Origin: Candidatus Argoarchaeum ethanivorans
GTDB taxonomy: Archaea; Halobacteriota; Methanosarcinia; Methanosarcinales; EX4572-44
Assembly: GCA_905067535.1 (NCBI GenBank)
Contig: CAJHIR010000016.1
Coordinates: 1 to 16,578 of the forward strand
Length of the DNA stretch: 16,578 bases
Direction of reading: 5' to 3'
Made by a program: the position numbers and the translations under genes. The notes beneath the pieces are model-generated. The model was not told the DNA's origin. It made no database searches and saw only the letters and a program-made list of their open reading frames with translations. Below, piece by piece: positions 10,600 to 16,578 of this stretch (position 1 is the stretch's first letter; every line of letters starts with the position of its first letter).

Positions 10600-11907
10600 A
10601 TGAAAGTAAAAGAAGATATATTCAGACTCCATAGGATAGATGCTAGGAAGATTAACGAAGTTATTAATGATAAAATTGTAGATGTTACCATAACTTCTCC
10701 TCCTTATTATAATATGAAAGATTATGGATATAAAGATCAAATAGGTTTTGGACAAAAATATGAAACGTATTTAGATAATCTTAAAAAAGTATTTTTAAAT
10801 ATCTATAACATAACAAAAGATACTGGATCTCTTTGGGTAATTATTGATACGTTTAGGGATAAAGAAAAAATTGTCCCATTACCATTTGATTTTTCAAAAA
10901 AAATAGAAGAAGTTGGATGGAAACTTCAAGACATAATAATATGGAACAAAGATAAAACAGTGCCATGGTCTAGGAAAGGTCAAACAAAAAACAAGTTTGA
11001 GTATATCCTCTTATTTTCAAAATCAAAAAAATTCAAATACCATAGCGATCGCGTAAGAATATACAATACTAAGTTTTTGAAAAAATGGTGGATTAGATAC
11101 CCAGAAAGATATAATCCAAAGGGGAAAGCCCTTGATGAAGTATGGAACTATGGAATACCGATACAGGGGTCTTGGGGGAATGGATACGTAAAACATTTTT
11201 GCCCCCTGCCCACAGACATGATTGGAAATATGATTCAATTAACGTCTGATGAAGAAGATGTCATATTGGATCCGTTTGCAGGGACAGGTTCTGTGTTAGT
11301 GCAAGCAGCGTATATGAATAGGAAGTATATGGGTTTTGAGCTAAATAGAGAGTACATTAACATGTTCCACAATTATTTCGAAAAAACTTTTGTGAAAGGT
11401 TCTAAAAATTATGAACTATTAAAAAAGGGGAAGTATGATCAAGAAAGTTTTGAAAAAACAATTCTAAATTTAAGAGCATTAAAATATGCGAAAGTAATAA
11501 GAAATAAACTTAATAAGGATTTAAAGAGTATTCTACAATTGATACATGTTAAAATCAGTAAAGACTTACCTAAAGAAAAACACAAATTAATCAAAGTAAA
11601 CTATGATATTTTAATTAATATTGCCAAAACTTCTCTAGATGATAAGAGTTATATTGTGGCTCTAAAAAAAGAAATAGATTACTTAATCTCTCATCCGCCT
11701 CTATCTAAGTTTGGAATAGAACCTAATATAGTATTCCACTCTGATGAAAAAAAAATATTGAAAAATCTTAGAGATAAGGAGATTTATTTATATACAAATA
11801 ACGTTATGCATAAGTATGAAGAAAAATATAATCCAGATAAAAAAATAGAGAAATTTACAGTAATTAGTCCCATAAAAGTAAATTTGAACGAAGAAGATTT
11901 TGAATAA
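10600..11907 (+). CDS. Beta-class DNA methyltransferase (probably N4-cytosine or N6-adenine)
   Basis: 435 residues. The catalytic motif IV TSPPY is at 32-36 and the AdoMet motif I DPFAGTG at 224-230, preceded by motif X (KHFCPLP, 198-204) and followed by FELN at 246-249. Catalytic motif first and AdoMet motif last is the beta-class order. SPPY is most typical of N4-cytosine enzymes but also occurs in adenine enzymes. Residues 270-435 form a Lys-rich, mostly helical-looking extension beyond the catalytic domain, with no family I recognise; it could bind DNA or the partner protein. The ribosome site is weak. The gene is very AT-rich compared with its upstream neighbours, suggesting acquisition. 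The next gene starts 12 bp after its stop, so the two are probably co-transcribed. The recognition site cannot be read from the sequence. Confidence 0.93.
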   Translation: MKVKEDIFRLHRIDARKINEVINDKIVDVTITSPPYYNMKDYGYKDQIGFGQKYETYLDNLKKVFLNIYNITKDTGSLWVIIDTFRDKEKIVPLPFDFSKKIEEVGWKLQDIIIWNKDKTVPWSRKGQTKNKFEYILLFSKSKKFKYHSDRVRIYNTKFLKKWWIRYPERYNPKGKALDEVWNYGIPIQGSWGNGYVKHFCPLPTDMIGNMIQLTSDEEDVILDPFAGTGSVLVQAAYMNRKYMGFELNREYINMFHNYFEKTFVKGSKNYELLKKGKYDQESFEKTILNLRALKYAKVIRNKLNKDLKSILQLIHVKISKDLPKEKHKLIKVNYDILINIAKTSLDDKSYIVALKKEIDYLISHPPLSKFGIEPNIVFHSDEKKILKNLRDKEIYLYTNNVMHKYEEKYNPDKKIEKFTVISPIKVNLNEEDFE

Positions 11908-11919
11908 TTTTATTTTACA

Positions 11920-13611
11920 ATGGCAAAAAGAAAAAAAGCTATGAGGAAACCTACTCCAGAAGAACTTGAAAAAATAAATCATAGAAAAGATATTAGAAGT
12001 GTTTTTCGTAATTCTGGTTTTACAAAAGTCCTTTCAGTAAGTGATAAAGAATTCACCTTTAAAGGACGAACTGGTGACATAGATGATGTTTTTGTTTATG
12101 AAAATATAATTGTTTTAGCCGAATATACTTGTGCAAGTACAAGAAAGCTCTCAGGTCACATATTACTGAAAAAAATTTTATTTGACCTTATTATTAATAA
12201 TAAAAACGAGTTTATTGAATTTTTTGAAAAAACTTTTGAGACATTCAAGAAAACAAGAGATAAAAACTACGCTCCGTCACAATGTGAATTGATTATTCTT
12301 TATTGTTCAAAAAATAAATTGGAAAACCAACATAAAGGGCATTTGCCGCATGTTAAATTTTTTGATTATCCAATTCTCCAGTATTTCCTATCAATTTCCA
12401 AAATCATAAAAAAATCTTCAAGGTTCGAACTATTTAATTTTTTGGGATTAAACTATAACAATATTGGAGAAAATGTTTTAAAGCCTTCCAAAGGTGCATC
12501 TGTAGAGTATGAAGGCCATATTTTACCTGAAGAACATAGTAGTTTTGATAAAGATTACAACGTAGTTTCTTTTTATATGGATGCCGAATCCTTGATAGGT
12601 AGAGCTTATGTATTAAGAAAAGAAGGATGGAAAAAGGCTGATGGTTTATATCAAAGAATGATAGTTAATACCAAAATAACAAAAATGCGCAAATATCTGG
12701 ATGAACAGAATAGAGTATTTGTCAATAATATTATTGTAACATTGCCTAATGAAAAAACCAAATTATTGGATGTAGAAGCAAACACTTTTAATAAAACACA
12801 TCCCGTTACAATTCAGATAGAAGAGGGATTTAATTTAATTGGACTGGTTGACGGTCAACATAGAGTTTATGCATATCACGAGGGAGATGACATATATGAA
12901 GAAAAAATTTCTAGATTAAGAAAGAGACAGAATTTATTAGTAACAGGTATCATATATCCAGAAGGATTGGAGGATCATAAAAGATTAGAGTTTGAAGCAA
13001 AATTATTTTTGGAGATAAATGCGAATCAAACTGGTGCAAAATCTGATTTAAAGCAGGCAATCCAATTACTGTTGGAACCCTTTTCAACAATTGCTGTTGC
13101 AAAATCTGTTATTTCTATGTTAAATAATAATGGTCCCTTAGAAGCATATTTAGCAGAATATTTTTTTGATAAAGGTAAGGTCCCAACCACGTCTATAGTT
13201 AGCTATGGTTTAACACCGATCGTAAAACGTAGTGGTGAAGATAGTCTCTTTAAATTGTGGAAAAATCCAAATAAGGGGGACTTGATAATAGAAAAAGATC
13301 ATCAATTGCTGCTTGAATATCGGGAATTTTGCACTGAGGAAATAAATAAACTATTGATTGCATACAAGAAAAATATACCGAATAATCTATGGACAACTAA
13401 CAAAAAAATAAGCAAGTTCCTTACCGTTACTTCTATTAACGGTCTTATCAATTGTTTAAGATTATTAATAAAAAATGATAAAACTGGTGAGAGTGACTAC
13501 TATCAAGATAAATTAAAGGGAATTTCAGAATTCAGATTTGAGGACTACAAATCTAGCCAATATAGAGCTTTAGGCGAAAGATTGTATGATAAGTTCTTTA
13601 CAATTAAATAA
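11920..13611 (+). CDS. DGQHR-domain (DndB-like) protein with possible N-terminal nuclease-like domain
   Basis: 563 residues. The DGQHR motif is at 311-315 (LVDGQHRVYAY), followed by FLEINANQTGAKSD (363-376), the second conserved block of the DGQHR/DndB family. Family members occur with DNA phosphorothioation (DndB) and other DNA modification systems; DndB is a regulator. Residues 1-190 precede this domain. GDIDDVFVYENIIVLAEYT (52-70) looks like the strand-turn-strand of a PD-(D/E)xK nuclease with D53/D55, E68, but the usual ExK lysine is T70. Residues 380-563 are a long C-terminal part I do not recognise. It starts at ATG 11920, 12 bp after the methyltransferase, with the same AT-rich composition. 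It may be the restriction, sensing or regulatory partner of the methyltransferase. The DGQHR call is firm; the nuclease idea is tentative. Confidence 0.85.
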   Translation: MAKRKKAMRKPTPEELEKINHRKDIRSVFRNSGFTKVLSVSDKEFTFKGRTGDIDDVFVYENIIVLAEYTCASTRKLSGHILLKKILFDLIINNKNEFIEFFEKTFETFKKTRDKNYAPSQCELIILYCSKNKLENQHKGHLPHVKFFDYPILQYFLSISKIIKKSSRFELFNFLGLNYNNIGENVLKPSKGASVEYEGHILPEEHSSFDKDYNVVSFYMDAESLIGRAYVLRKEGWKKADGLYQRMIVNTKITKMRKYLDEQNRVFVNNIIVTLPNEKTKLLDVEANTFNKTHPVTIQIEEGFNLIGLVDGQHRVYAYHEGDDIYEEKISRLRKRQNLLVTGIIYPEGLEDHKRLEFEAKLFLEINANQTGAKSDLKQAIQLLLEPFSTIAVAKSVISMLNNNGPLEAYLAEYFFDKGKVPTTSIVSYGLTPIVKRSGEDSLFKLWKNPNKGDLIIEKDHQLLLEYREFCTEEINKLLIAYKKNIPNNLWTTNKKISKFLTVTSINGLINCLRLLIKNDKTGESDYYQDKLKGISEFRFEDYKSSQYRALGERLYDKFFTIK

Positions 13612-13617
13612 ATTGAC

Positions 13618-13628
13618 GGGGTTCGGAA
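13618..13628 (-). repeat. 11-bp inverted repeat, right arm, after the DGQHR gene
   Basis: GGGGTTCGGAA starts 7 bp after the DGQHR gene and is the reverse complement of 10508-10518. A GCGATCGC palindrome (13633-13640) follows at once. Confidence 0.55.
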
Positions 13629-13656
13629 CTCAGCGATCGCTTCTTTGTCGCTCTTG

Positions 13657-13748
13657 CCCTAACGGGTCGTATAACACAGGGTTGCCGACTTCGCTACGCT
13701 TCGTCCAAATTGCCTTCGGTAACTTCTTTTATCTGCCAACCGTTAGGC
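13657..13748 (+). repeat. attC-like imperfect dyad after the DGQHR gene
   Basis: The outer arms are CCTAACGG (13658-13665) and CCGTTAGG (13740-13747). The inner arms are GTTGCCGA (13681-13688) and TCGGTAAC (13716-13723), with one wobble. Outer-inner spacers are 15 and 16 nt and the centre is 27 nt. The right end GTTAGGC (13742-13748) fits the integron R' consensus GTTRRRY; the left CCCTAAC (13657-13663) fits RYYYAAC except at its first base. Total is 92 bp, within attC sizes, and it lies just downstream of a coding region as in gene cassettes. Spacers are longer than usual and no integrase is in the window. Confidence 0.4.
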
Positions 13749-13942
13749 GAAATCGCCTGCTGAAAATAGCTAATAAATGGGTTAAGGGGAAGAAAGCCAT
13801 TGAAATCAGGATAATCGTTGTTGCTGTATTAGCCGTATTGGCAGGAGCTTTCATGCTCGCCGGGCCATATGTTGGCAAATACTTCCAACAGAAGTATTTT
13901 CGTGAATCTTACAAACTGCAAACTACTGTCATGACAATTTAA
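13749..13942 (+). pseudogene. Possible remnant encoding one membrane segment
   Basis: An open frame ends at TAA 13942. Its last 45 or so residues look protein-like: a basic stretch (KGKKAIEIR), a hydrophobic helix (IIVVAVLAVLAGAFMLAG), then a polar tail (KYFQQKYF). No ATG or GTG start lies before the hydrophobic segment in this frame after the DGQHR gene, and the frame runs back through the dyad. It looks like the N-terminal signal anchor of an exported protein cut off by rearrangement. The last codons contain the right copy of the 15-bp direct repeat. Confidence 0.3.
13913..13927 (+). repeat. 15-bp direct repeat, right copy
   Basis: AAACTGCAAACTACT, identical to 10162-10176. It lies at the boundary between the methyltransferase region and the GxxExxY region. 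Confidence 0.6.
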
Positions 13943-13964
13943 TTTTTAGACATAATGTAGGATC

Positions 13965-13984
13965 ATGCGAGTATATGCGAGTAT
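13965..13984 (+). repeat. Tandem 10-bp repeat, two units
   Basis: ATGCGAGTAT occurs twice in direct succession, before the GxxExxY unit. One unit per helical turn; function unknown. Confidence 0.85.
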
Positions 13985-14020
13985 TAAGCATCTTCTTGTT
14001 GAACAAACCATAATATATAA

Positions 14021-14048
14021 AACCACAGAGGACACAGAGAGCACAGAG
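14021..14048 (+). repeat. Left inverted repeat of the GxxExxY unit
   Basis: It matches the reverse complement of 14429-14456 at 25 of 28 positions. It is built from 9-nt units ending in CACAGAG or ACAGAG. I recall similar CACAGAG-rich repeats beside other GxxExxY genes, but this is from memory. Confidence 0.85.
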
Positions 14049-14051
14049 AAT

Positions 14052-14423
14052 ATGGAATTGAACGGAATATCTGAAAAGATTATTGGGGCAGCGATGCAGG
14101 TACACAGCACATTAGGGCCTGGATTACTGGAAAGCGCATACGAGGCAAGTTTTACGTATGGATCGGAAAAACGAGGCATTAAAGTTCTGTCACAGGTTGG
14201 GCTTCCTGTAATTTATGACGGAATGAAAGTCGATTTGGGATACCGATTGGATCTTCTCGTGGAAGATTCTGTAATCGTCGAACTTAAGGCTGTGAACGAG
14301 ATAACACCTGTTTACGAAGCGCAACTGATTTCATACCTCAAACTAAGCGGAAAAAGCCTTGGACTGCTAATTAATTTCAATGTGACGCTTCTTAAGGATG
14401 GAATAACACGCAGGATCAATTAA
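14052..14423 (+). CDS. GxxExxY family protein (PD-(D/E)xK-like)
   Basis: 123 residues from ATG 14052. The name-giving motif is G24-LLE27-SAY30. The nuclease-like core follows: D67 (YRLDLLV), E77-x-K79 (VIVELKAV), and Q91-xxx-Y95 (QLISYL). This fits the PDDEXK_3 family, whose cellular role is not known to me. The open frame extends upstream to 13965, but that extension translates the inverted repeat (TTEDTESTEN), so I prefer the start 4 nt inside it, which gives the usual family length. The gene lies neatly between two inverted repeats (14021-14048 and 14429-14456), as in a small mobile or mobilisable unit, although there is no transposase. Confidence 0.88.
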   Translation: MELNGISEKIIGAAMQVHSTLGPGLLESAYEASFTYGSEKRGIKVLSQVGLPVIYDGMKVDLGYRLDLLVEDSVIVELKAVNEITPVYEAQLISYLKLSGKSLGLLINFNVTLLKDGITRRIN

Positions 14424-14428
14424 AAGCC

Positions 14429-14456
14429 CTCTGTGTACTCTGTGCCCTCTGTGGTT
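14429..14456 (-). repeat. Right inverted repeat of the GxxExxY unit
   Basis: Starts 5 bp after the GxxExxY stop codon. It reads CTCTGTG, ACTCTGTG, CCTCTGTGG, and is the counterpart of 14021-14048 with three mismatches. Confidence 0.85.
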
Positions 14457-14588
14457 GAATTATCCTGACTTTATCGGACTTCTGATTTTTGGTTTGATGC
14501 CAACATGGGGAGAAATTCTTAATGAATTGAAGCAAATAAAATAAAATAGGGTGGAACTACCGTTTGATATAGTTCAGCGAGAAAACAT

Positions 14589-14921
14589 ATGGCTACAACT
14601 TATAATGTTTCATATCTTAGGACAAAATTCAGTGACAAAATAAAAAGAATCCTTAAAAAGCATGAAAGCGAGTTAAGAGAAAAATGTGGAATTAAAGAGA
14701 TTGGAGTATTTGGTTCTTATATGAGAGGAAAAGAGAAAAAAGGCAGCGATATTGATATCCTAGTTGAATTTTATCCAGATGCCGGGATGGATTTGATAAC
14801 ATTTGTTGAACTTGAAAAATATCTGTCCGATTTATTGGGAGTAAAGGTTGATCTGGTAATGAAATCCGCTCTTAAGCCACAGATAGGAAAACATATCCTA
14901 AAAGGGGCTGTCTATATATGA
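14589..14921 (+). CDS. MntA-type minimal nucleotidyltransferase (antitoxin family)
   Basis: 110 residues. The nucleotidyltransferase signature GS-x10-D-x-D is complete: G42-S43, D54, D56, with a third acidic residue D88 in KVDLV. Proteins of this type (MNT/MntA) pair with HEPN (HepT) toxins and neutralise them by adding AMP units to the toxin. Family length and ending (KGAVYI) are normal, so the protein looks intact. AT-rich DNA at 14535-14548 could be the promoter. Its TGA overlaps the ATG of the HEPN remnant, the usual overlap of the pair. With the toxin gone, it could persist passively or act on a toxin encoded elsewhere. Confidence 0.9.
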   Translation: MATTYNVSYLRTKFSDKIKRILKKHESELREKCGIKEIGVFGSYMRGKEKKGSDIDILVEFYPDAGMDLITFVELEKYLSDLLGVKVDLVMKSALKPQIGKHILKGAVYI

Positions 14922-15004
14922 AAATTGTGTGGGATACAATTAAAAAGAGAATTCCAGAAATTAAGCCATTGTTTGAGAAGATGCTAAAAGACTTGGAACG
15001 GTGA
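14918..15004 (+). pseudogene. Remnant of a HEPN (HepT) toxin gene, C-terminal 28 codons
   Basis: ATG 14918 opens a 28-codon frame (MKIVWDTIKKRIPEIKPLFE, then KMLKDLER). It matches the last helix of HepT/DUF86 HEPN proteins, which typically read IVW..I...LPELK...EKIL. A full HepT has about 110 residues with an RxxxxHxY catalytic motif; none of that is present here. The overlap with the upstream gene is kept, so the deletion removed the front of the toxin. It is too short to be detected by length-limited gene calling. Confidence 0.75.
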
Positions 15005-15040
15005 TTAACGGTTGAGTTTTGTTTATGGAGTTGAAGAACT

Positions 15041-16306
15041 ATGCGAATAATCTGCGGATATAATGTAAATCTTGACTCTGTGTATACTATAAGAGGCAAT
15101 GAAATAGTCAGGTACCTGGGTAACCACAACATTATAGAAAAAGTGCTAAAACACCTTGCATCATCGTCTGAAGGTATATACAGCATAGAAGATTTTTTTC
15201 GTGGGCTTCTATTAAATATGAAAAGTGGAAGCGGTGCGGAATGGTTGATCTTCAATCACAGGGTTGTTAAATCTCTAAAAGAGTGCTTTGGAGAAAAATC
15301 AGATATTATCATTGGCGGCAATGCTGGAAATATAACTAACGTGTTATCAGAACTTGGTGCAAGCCTTGTACTGCCTAACATTGCAAGACACTCAAAGGTG
15401 CAGACGGAGTTATTTCATAGGGAAAACATCAAAACAAGAGTCCAGAACTCTGAAAACGAGGAATCTATCCATTTTGTCTTCAATTTCAACAAGGGTACGC
15501 ACGTGCAGGTAGGCGATCTGGATTTTATTGTACCGCATGATGACCGTTTCATTGCAACTTACGATCCGGCAAACATCGCACTCGAAGTTGATCCTTTTTT
15601 TGAAGAGTACCTGCTGCAATTTGCTGACAGTTTTGATGGTGCAATCTTTGCAGGGTTTCACTTATTACTGAAAGAATATCCCGATGGCAGCACATACAAA
15701 GACAAACTAAACAGATTCATACGACAGACTGCAAGCTTGAAGAAGCAGAATCCTGGTATGTTTATCCATGTCGAACATGGCTATTTTCAGAGCGGTACTG
15801 TTGAATCCTATCTACTAAAAAACCTTTCCCACGTTGATAGTCTTGGATTGAATGAAGTGGAACTATCACGGTGCAGCCTGATAAAAGATAACAAAAAACT
15901 GATTGCAGGAATAAATGATCCGCAAATTGGAGACATAACCATAGCTTCTTTGCAGATCTTAGAAGCTGCTGATTTGAATCGTGTCTGCGTTCACACCGGT
16001 GAGTTTGTGGTAAGTGTGTTCAAAAAAGGGTTCATCAAACCAGCGGATGAGATTAAAGCGCTCTGGTTTGCGGTCAGGACTGCAGCATCTTATGCAACAA
16101 CAGGCAAACATGGAAACCGGGAATATATCGAGCAAACCACAAAAAACATACCTTTGAGGAGCAGTAAAACCACATCTATAGAAAACTGTTACGTTTGTAT
16201 GGTTCCAGTCATGCGATGCGAAAAACCTGTGACCACCGTGGGACTTGGCGACACTTTTACTGCAGCAGCATTCTTAAGAGAACTTGAACTGGCAAAACAA
16301 GCTTAG
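15041..16306 (+). CDS. ADP-dependent glucokinase/phosphofructokinase family protein
   Basis: 421 residues, a ribokinase-fold kinase that uses ADP rather than ATP to phosphorylate glucose or fructose 6-phosphate in the modified archaeal glycolysis. Motifs are GGNAGNITN (92-100), HVEHG (243-247), GLNEVEL (269-275), VHTG (317-320) and the catalytic TVGLGDT (399-405, D404). It is shorter than the roughly 450-460 residues I recall for methanogen enzymes, mostly in the N-terminal lid region. Whether it prefers glucose or fructose 6-phosphate cannot be told from these motifs. The start ATG has TGGAG (15026-15030) upstream. It stands apart from the accessory genes before it and probably belongs to the chromosomal core. 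Confidence 0.92.
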   Translation: MRIICGYNVNLDSVYTIRGNEIVRYLGNHNIIEKVLKHLASSSEGIYSIEDFFRGLLLNMKSGSGAEWLIFNHRVVKSLKECFGEKSDIIIGGNAGNITNVLSELGASLVLPNIARHSKVQTELFHRENIKTRVQNSENEESIHFVFNFNKGTHVQVGDLDFIVPHDDRFIATYDPANIALEVDPFFEEYLLQFADSFDGAIFAGFHLLLKEYPDGSTYKDKLNRFIRQTASLKKQNPGMFIHVEHGYFQSGTVESYLLKNLSHVDSLGLNEVELSRCSLIKDNKKLIAGINDPQIGDITIASLQILEAADLNRVCVHTGEFVVSVFKKGFIKPADEIKALWFAVRTAASYATTGKHGNREYIEQTTKNIPLRSSKTTSIENCYVCMVPVMRCEKPVTTVGLGDTFTAAAFLRELELAKQA

Positions 16307-16578
16307 GGATCGTACATAAATCAAGTTTTTCATACTGCCCACAAACAGCAAAGATCGTCCCAACCGGAAAACAAATATTATCATCCGGAGTGATACCAAA
16401 CGTCCCCAGTCTTGTTTGACTAAACATAAACCAAACTCAACTGAGGACACTCCTGATAAATCACAACTGTCAAAGTTGGGTTACAAGTTAAATGAGGAGA
16501 TTAAACCGATTAGGCAGGATATTTGGAAGACTTAAAACGGTGTACGATGTATTGACCCTAACTTAGCAAATAAGAGTA
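16307..16578. other. Region after the sugar kinase with no convincing gene
   Basis: One frame stays open from about 16320 to 16533 but has no ATG or GTG start. Its end (KLGYKLNEEIKPIRQDIWKT) looks protein-like, and a TTG near 16425 could start a 40-residue product. It may be a decayed gene fragment. I see no tRNA or repeat array. Confidence 0.4.

Noticed and set aside
14449..14500. A third copy of the operator-like repeat near TATCGGACTTCTGA
   Set aside because: Similarity to 10425-10488 is limited to short words and the order differs.
16320..16533. A small gene after the sugar kinase
   Set aside because: The frame lacks ATG or GTG and a ribosome site; it is listed only as an unexplained stretch.

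Overview
This window is archaeal DNA. It holds a complete archaeal rRNA operon (16S, tRNA-Ala, 23S, 5S) with processing stems of the archaeal type, an Sm-like RNA-binding protein, archaeal coenzyme A genes (pantoate kinase and CoaBC) and an ADP-dependent sugar kinase. The 16S stretch at 1049-1069 is close to the signature I remember for Methanosarcinales. A methanogen-related euryarchaeon (Methanosarcinales, ANME-2 or alkane-oxidiser neighbourhood) is therefore my best guess, by recall and not by a tree. All recognised genes are on the + strand.

Layout. 1-246 is the rRNA leader and promoter. 247-5210 is the rRNA operon. Its 16S and 23S are each flanked by long complementary arms with bulge-helix-bulge-like centres, and a perfect 18-bp hairpin lies between tRNA-Ala and 23S. 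5293-7827 is a tight cluster: Lsm, a DNA-binding protein whose winged helix is duplicated almost perfectly in DNA, argininosuccinate synthase, and a YfcE/MJ0936-like phosphodiesterase. 7836-8054 is a cluster of six short hairpins with different stems but the same design. 8101-10162 holds coaBC and pantoate kinase, both in CoA synthesis.

10163-15004 is an accessory island. Its core is a very AT-rich two-gene unit: a beta-class DNA methyltransferase, followed after 12 bp by a 563-residue DGQHR (DndB-like) protein whose N-terminus looks like a divergent nuclease domain. Upstream are two copies of an operator-like palindromic repeat. The unit is bracketed by an 11-bp inverted repeat and, further out, by a 15-bp direct repeat. 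It is followed by an imperfect dyad that resembles an integron attC site. I consider this methyltransferase-DGQHR pair the best candidate for an undescribed modification or defence system in the window. Next come a GxxExxY nuclease-like gene bounded by 28-bp inverted repeats made of 9-nt units, and a MntA-type nucleotidyltransferase whose HEPN toxin partner is reduced to its last 28 codons.

15041-16306 encodes an ADP-dependent glucokinase/phosphofructokinase family protein. I see no convincing gene after it. The rRNA, Lsm, argG, CoA and kinase genes look like chromosomal housekeeping. The stretch from about 10163 to 15004 looks acquired in several events.
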